The notes below the pieces were generated by a model, which was given only the letters and a program-made list of their open reading frames with translations, was not told where the DNA came from and ran no database searches. Position numbers and translations under genes: made by a program. From Pseudomonadota bacterium (GTDB lineage Bacteria > Pseudomonadota > Gammaproteobacteria > GCA-001735895), in contig JACZQS010000137.1 in NCBI GenBank assembly GCA_022545625.1, positions 1 through 6,625 of the forward strand: 6,625 bases of DNA, given 5' to 3'. Shown piece by piece: positions 5,459-6,625 of this stretch. Every line of letters begins with the position of its first letter. The first letter of the stretch is position 1.

Positions 5459-6625
5459 ATGAATTTTTCGCGAAATTTTCTAATTGCCATGTGCACGACT
5501 TTCGTCGTTTTTTGCACCCTGTACACACCACAACCGATATTACCGTTGTTGGCGAAAGAATTTTCAATATCCCCGGGGGATGCCGGGCTTTTGATGACGG
5601 TGACGCTGCTGCCGTTGGGAATCGCGCCGGTGGTTTACGGATATTTCCTCCAGGCGATTCCAGCCAGATCGATGCTAAGGGTTGCGCTGTTCCTGCTTAT
5701 GCTGGACCAGTTTGGGTTTTATCTGGCCGACGAATTCTGGCAGCTGATTGTGTTGCGATCGCTTCAGGGTTTGCTACTACCGGCAATATTTACAGCTCTG
5801 ATGACCTACTGCGCCAGCATGGCGCAAATGGGCCAGGTTAGAAAAACCATGGGTTGGTATATTGCTGCGACCATACTGGGTGGGTTTGGCGGTCGCATCA
5901 TCAGCGGTTACTTCGCCAGTGCCTTCGAGTGGCATACGGTGTTTGTGGTGCTCGGGTTCATGTTGATGATTCCGATAGTAATGCTTCGCTATGCCAGCGC
6001 CGATGCAAAGATCAGTTTTGATCGGCTCGATTCCCGAACCGTTTCCCGGGTACTGGGGCATGATACCTTCCGTTACATTTATTTTATCCTATTCAGTTTA
6101 TTTTTCGTGTTCGCCGGAATGCTGAATGTCTTGCCATTCCGGCTGCAGGAAATCGATGAATCGGTCTCACCGTTTTTGATATCGAGTTTGTATGTTGGCT
6201 ACCTGATCGGCATACCGATTGCTATTTTTAGTGAACGCATCACAAGTTTACTGGGCGACGACAAAAAGGGACTAATGACAGGTTTACTGTTGCATACTAC
6301 CGGCTTAATCGCGTACCTGGTTACCGACGTCACCCTGTTATATTTTGTTATGTTCGCTTTCTCGGCCGGGTTCTTTTTTATCCACTCGACCTTATCGGGT
6401 CTGGTCAATCACCTGGCAGTCGAGCACCGGGGCGTGGTCAACGGGCTATACGTATCTATCTACTATATCAGCGGTGCGCTGGGGTCCTGGTTACCTGCCT
6501 ATCTCTATGGTTGGTTAGGCTGGGATAGTCTGATCATAGTATTTTCTGCCGTTCTCGCAGTGACCGCGTGGTTGATCATGAAGCTCCATTTCGGGGGCAG
6601 GTACTTCAGGTTATTTGAGTGCATT
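5459..6625 (+). CDS. Major facilitator superfamily transporter (3' partial)
   Basis: This is an inner-membrane secondary transporter of the MFS. The frame is open for 389 codons to the window end without a stop or frameshift, so the gene is cut at its 3' end, probably within 10-30 residues of the C-terminus given the usual length near 400. The N-terminus (TLYTPQPILPLLAKEFSISP, residues 20-39, then GLLMTVTLLPLGIAPVVYGY) is typical of YnfM/CynX-like MFS carriers. The short cytoplasmic loop after helix 2 (GYFLQAIPAR, 61-70) is a degenerate form of MFS motif A, lacking the usual Asp. A hydrophilic segment at about 177-205 matches the central loop between helices 6 and 7. In the second half, EHRGVVNGLYVSIYYISGAL and GSWLPAYLYGWLGW are characteristic. 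An in-frame stop at 5441-5443 makes 5459 the first available ATG; ATG 5489 (residue 11) would cut into the first helix. No good Shine-Dalgarno is visible. Divergent from the EamA gene. Substrate unknown. Confidence 0.9.
   Translation, partial: MNFSRNFLIAMCTTFVVFCTLYTPQPILPLLAKEFSISPGDAGLLMTVTLLPLGIAPVVYGYFLQAIPARSMLRVALFLLMLDQFGFYLADEFWQLIVLRSLQGLLLPAIFTALMTYCASMAQMGQVRKTMGWYIAATILGGFGGRIISGYFASAFEWHTVFVVLGFMLMIPIVMLRYASADAKISFDRLDSRTVSRVLGHDTFRYIYFILFSLFFVFAGMLNVLPFRLQEIDESVSPFLISSLYVGYLIGIPIAIFSERITSLLGDDKKGLMTGLLLHTTGLIAYLVTDVTLLYFVMFAFSAGFFFIHSTLSGLVNHLAVEHRGVVNGLYVSIYYISGALGSWLPAYLYGWLGWDSLIIVFSAVLAVTAWLIMKLHFGGRYFRLFECI

Noticed and set aside
5491..5841. Open reading frame of 116 codons on the + strand
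   Set aside because: It is an out-of-frame shadow of the MFS gene. Its product is Arg/Gly/Cys-rich with no helices, while the frame from 5459 gives a clean MFS protein to the window end.
5459..6625. A frameshift or pseudogene in the MFS gene, suspected because no long complete frame is closed there
   Set aside because: Reading codon by codon from 5459 gives 389 uninterrupted codons with continuous MFS character. The gene is simply cut by the window end.

Overview
The window looks like a chromosomal segment of a Gram-negative proteobacterium, most likely an environmental (possibly marine) gammaproteobacterium. This rests on the gene families, roughly balanced base composition judged by eye, the close resemblance of the dehydrogenase to E. 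coli DmlA, and a palindromic intergenic repeat of a kind I associate with gammaproteobacterial genomes. No RNA gene, CRISPR array, transposase or phage gene was found, and no species can be named.

Left part (1-4426, + strand): a tightly packed operon that enters the window already in progress. It encodes four parts of a branched-chain amino acid type (HAAT/Liv) ABC importer: permease LivH (5' truncated by the window edge), permease LivM, ATPase LivG and ATPase LivF. An NAD-dependent decarboxylating dehydrogenase of the tartrate/D-malate dehydrogenase family (DmlA/TtuC) follows. Gene junctions are a 10-base gap, a 4-base ATGA overlap and two zero-base junctions, so the five genes are probably co-transcribed and translationally coupled. 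The periplasmic binding protein that would set substrate specificity is not in the window and may lie upstream. The fixed linkage to a hydroxy-acid dehydrogenase suggests that the importer may feed that enzyme rather than bring in leucine, isoleucine or valine. LivF carries an unusual acidic N-terminal extension of about 50 residues.

Middle (4412-5317, - strand): a complete EamA/DMT-family membrane transporter, convergent with the operon and overlapping the 3' end of dmlA by 15 bases, so there is no spacer for a conventional terminator.

Right part (5318-6625): a 141-base divergent intergenic region holds a perfect 29-bp inverted repeat with a 6-base loop, 11 bases from the eamA start codon, plus a weaker 7-bp inverted repeat closer to the next gene. 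A major facilitator superfamily transporter then runs rightward from 5459 and is cut by the window end close to its expected C-terminus.

Most of the window is ordinary transporter and metabolic sequence. The points worth a second look are the long palindrome and its position against the eamA start, the importer-dehydrogenase linkage, and the LivF extension. I do not see evidence for a wholly new system.
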